Assembly (NCBI GenBank): GCA_038496675.1 | Contig: CM076666.1 | Span: 10,871,440-10,935,439, forward strand | Source: Rachycentron canadum | Lineage: Eukaryota > Chordata > Actinopteri > Carangiformes > Rachycentridae | Reading direction: 5' to 3' | Length of the DNA stretch: 64,000 bases | Shown: piece by piece, positions 61,781 through 64,000 of the stretch | Numbering within the stretch: the first letter of the stretch is position 1 | Layout of the letters: each line of letters opens with the position of its first letter | The notes under the pieces: generated by a model | The model's database searches: none | Seen by the model: the letters and a program-made list of their open reading frames with translations, nothing else | What the model was told of the DNA's origin: nothing | Position numbers and translations under genes: made by a program

Positions 61781-64000
61781 AGTTGAAATCTTTAAAAGAA
61801 ATGAAAAAGATTAACCTTGACATGAGAATTGTTATTCAAAAGGAGCTGGAGAAGGAAATTTTAACAGTCAAAGCGTTATCATTGTAATATACAGCAGATG
61901 GCGCCATCTAACTACTGAAGAGCACAAGAAACGTTGGCATTGCACAGCCTGGAGCTGGAGGCCTGCATTGGTGATACAAGCTGGGTCTTTTCACTAAAAC
62001 TGCAAATGACAAGTACATTTTTTAAAGATATGGGCTCATTTATTTGCACTACACTCGATGTAGAAAAGGCTCTATGGTGTCCTTAGGGTCCCTATCAGCT
62101 AAAGTCTATAAATCTATATTCTTTGTCTGTCAAAAAGCTTTCTAAGCAAAAATAATCAGAGGTAAGGAAATAAATATTACAACTCTCTCTCTCCCTTTCT
62201 TTCTGTCTTTCTTGTTTTTACCATACATCATGTGTCATCACACGTATACTTTATTTAACCATTGACTCATTTCATCCAATTATATTTGAAGTCTTGTGTC
62301 TTATGAAAGCATCTGAAGGATTTTTGTCATAAGACCATAAAACATATTTTGGGAGAACCTCGTGAAAACAAGCCTCCCAGGTCACTTATCTGTAAAGCAA
62401 ACAAATCAACACAATCATTAGTCTTATGACTGCTACAGAGAGTGGGAATGATATTTGCATGCAGGATGTAGATTATATGGAAAGTGGTTCATCACTTCAA
62501 CACTCAGCTGAAAATGAAGAAGTTATGTAAATTTAAGATTTGTGTTATAACCTATCCAGGTCTACAGAACCTATCAATAGGAAACATCAGCAAATTTGAA
62601 CTCCAAGTCCATCCATGTCCACCTTTGTCCCAATAAAATCTAATCAGTGATTTGGTTGAGGTCACTTTTCTGTAATTGACCTCAGGTTACTGGCAAGGGA
62701 GTAAAAAACAGTCTTACTGTTAGTGTGAGTAATCACCATGCCAGAGTTCAAGAAGATGCATATTACAAGATTTGTTGTTACGAATGGATTTTTTTTTTTT
62801 TTTTTAGAAATTTCTAGTGTGAATGTCCCTGATTGAGTGAGATTTTGAAACAAATGTGCAGAAGCGCTGAGAACCACGCCCTCCTTTGTGAAATGCTGCA
62901 TTCAGGGTCTCAGACAGAAATCGTAATTATAAGGTATCACGACCGACTATAAACATGGCCCAATAGAGTTAGGGAATTCAAAAATTTCCACGATCCATAA
63001 AAGAAGTAACGTCAAGTTGGGACGGCAAATGGGCTGAGCTTGTGATAAAACAATAATTATACGTACTGTTGTGGCATCATTACGAAATGTAAATAAATAA
63101 CCGTGGCGCATCTGGCGTATTCTCTGTTTTTCCACGTTAATCTCAGGCAAATACAAAATATGTTCTGGCCACAATATTAATCAGCCACATATATTTTTCT
63201 CTGTGCCTGTACAGTAGGTATTATTTCCATTCAGCCTTTCTTGGTGTTGATGAACGTAACGTGTTCATTTTCCACGAGTTTTATTGGGAGGTGAACGTTG
63301 TCACTTCCTGCTGAATGCGCTTGATTGAATTTGAGGTTGTCTGTCATAGTCAACATCACCACCACGTGGTATTGTTTCCCAGCAAACACCGGTCACTAGG
63401 GGTAACTGTGGGTCGCGTCAATGTGTCTATCTGCTATATATATATCTATATATCTATCTATCTCTCTCTCTATATATATATATCTATATATATATAGATA
63501 TATATATATCTATATATCTATAGTATAGATATATAGATATATATATATATAGAGAGAGAGAGAGATACAATAACTTTAGAATGAATCTTTAATATAATCA
63601 ATATATCAAAATTAGGCTACTTAAATGTTGAGTATTGACCTGACGCAGTCCATCGTATCTATTTATTATTTGCTTTCAGCTCATCGTAGATTTTCTATAG
63701 GCCTATAACATTTCAGTAGGAAATACTGCAGCTTTTAGTAGGTTTTACGATTCGACATACAATACATCTTTAGATACGCTACAACATTACAGATTTATGT
63801 ACAGGCATCAGCATCGTTAAGCAGTTAAATTATAATATGGTATTAAAGTACTGCTTCGTCAATGCATCCATAATATAACACTGAGAGCTAGACTGAGAGA
63901 GGACTATTAACCAGTACTTTTGACACCTTTGACTCTAAATCCTGTTAGTAATACTAGTTCTTCAGTGCAATTTGGAATTAAATGCTTTGCTTGAATGGAA
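61781..64000. other. Intergenic region at the right end
   Basis: No gene recognised on either strand. Contains pyrimidine-rich CTCTCTCT near 62185-62215, a T-run at about 62790-62805 and the complex TA/TC microsatellite at 63428-63566. The remaining open frames are short and unremarkable. Confidence 0.6.
63428..63566. repeat. Complex (TA)n(TATC)n(TC)n/(AG)n microsatellite with palindrome
   Basis: TC repeats on the left (CTATCTCTCTCTC) change to TA repeats and then to AG repeats on the right. The middle holds perfect 25-base inverted arms, 63498-63522 and 63524-63548, separated by one G at 63523. The outer TC and AG tracts are also complementary, so the whole block can form a cruciform. Confidence 0.9.

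Overview
The window comes from a ray-finned (teleost) fish nuclear genome. The protein-coding sequence is split into many short exons with GT/AG borders in AT-rich DNA. The encoded proteins are vertebrate families, and the dispersed repeats resemble ones I recall from bony fish (an Expander/RTE-like tail ending in TGGATGG, a CR1/L2-type LINE 3' end, and repeats carrying TGACCTTGACCTTTGACC or CTCATGGTGGTGCTAGAGG). The exact species cannot be told from the sequence. One run of N (15881-16133) marks an assembly gap.

Layout. (1) 1266-6059, minus strand: a complete 12-exon class II facilitative sugar transporter (SLC2A11/GLUT11-like, 501 aa). (2) 6.1-16.4 kb: AT-rich intergenic DNA with repeats and the gap. 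(3) 17948-41230, plus strand: complete 8-exon kcnn2, the SK2 small-conductance Ca2+-activated K+ channel (665 aa, or 542 aa from an internal Met), with an 11-kb second intron. (4) 43790-49107, plus: complete 9-exon drg1, a ribosome-associated TRAFAC GTPase (366 aa). (5) 49.1-56.9 kb: no gene recognised, but two GC-richer, exon-like patches. (6) 56906-59649, minus: complete 8-exon stard7, a mitochondrial/cytosolic phosphatidylcholine carrier (406 aa). (7) 60.65-61.78 kb: a decayed 5'-truncated LINE tail just upstream of stard7. (8) 61.8-64 kb: intergenic, ending near a TA/TC-rich palindrome.

All four gene models were joined by hand from splice sites, and every junction keeps the reading frame. 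The four genes do not form a functional pathway: a sugar transporter, a neuronal/cardiac K+ channel, a translation GTPase and a lipid carrier are chance neighbours in a vertebrate chromosome. The most interesting leads are an orphan promoter-like patch with an X-box inside the last kcnn2 intron, a pair of related fold-back elements flanking kcnn2 exons, a nuclear-receptor composite site carried twice by an interspersed repeat, SK2 pore/apamin-loop substitutions, and the unexplained 50.7-53.2 kb region. I found no CRISPR array, tRNA or rRNA, and no clear undescribed multigene system.
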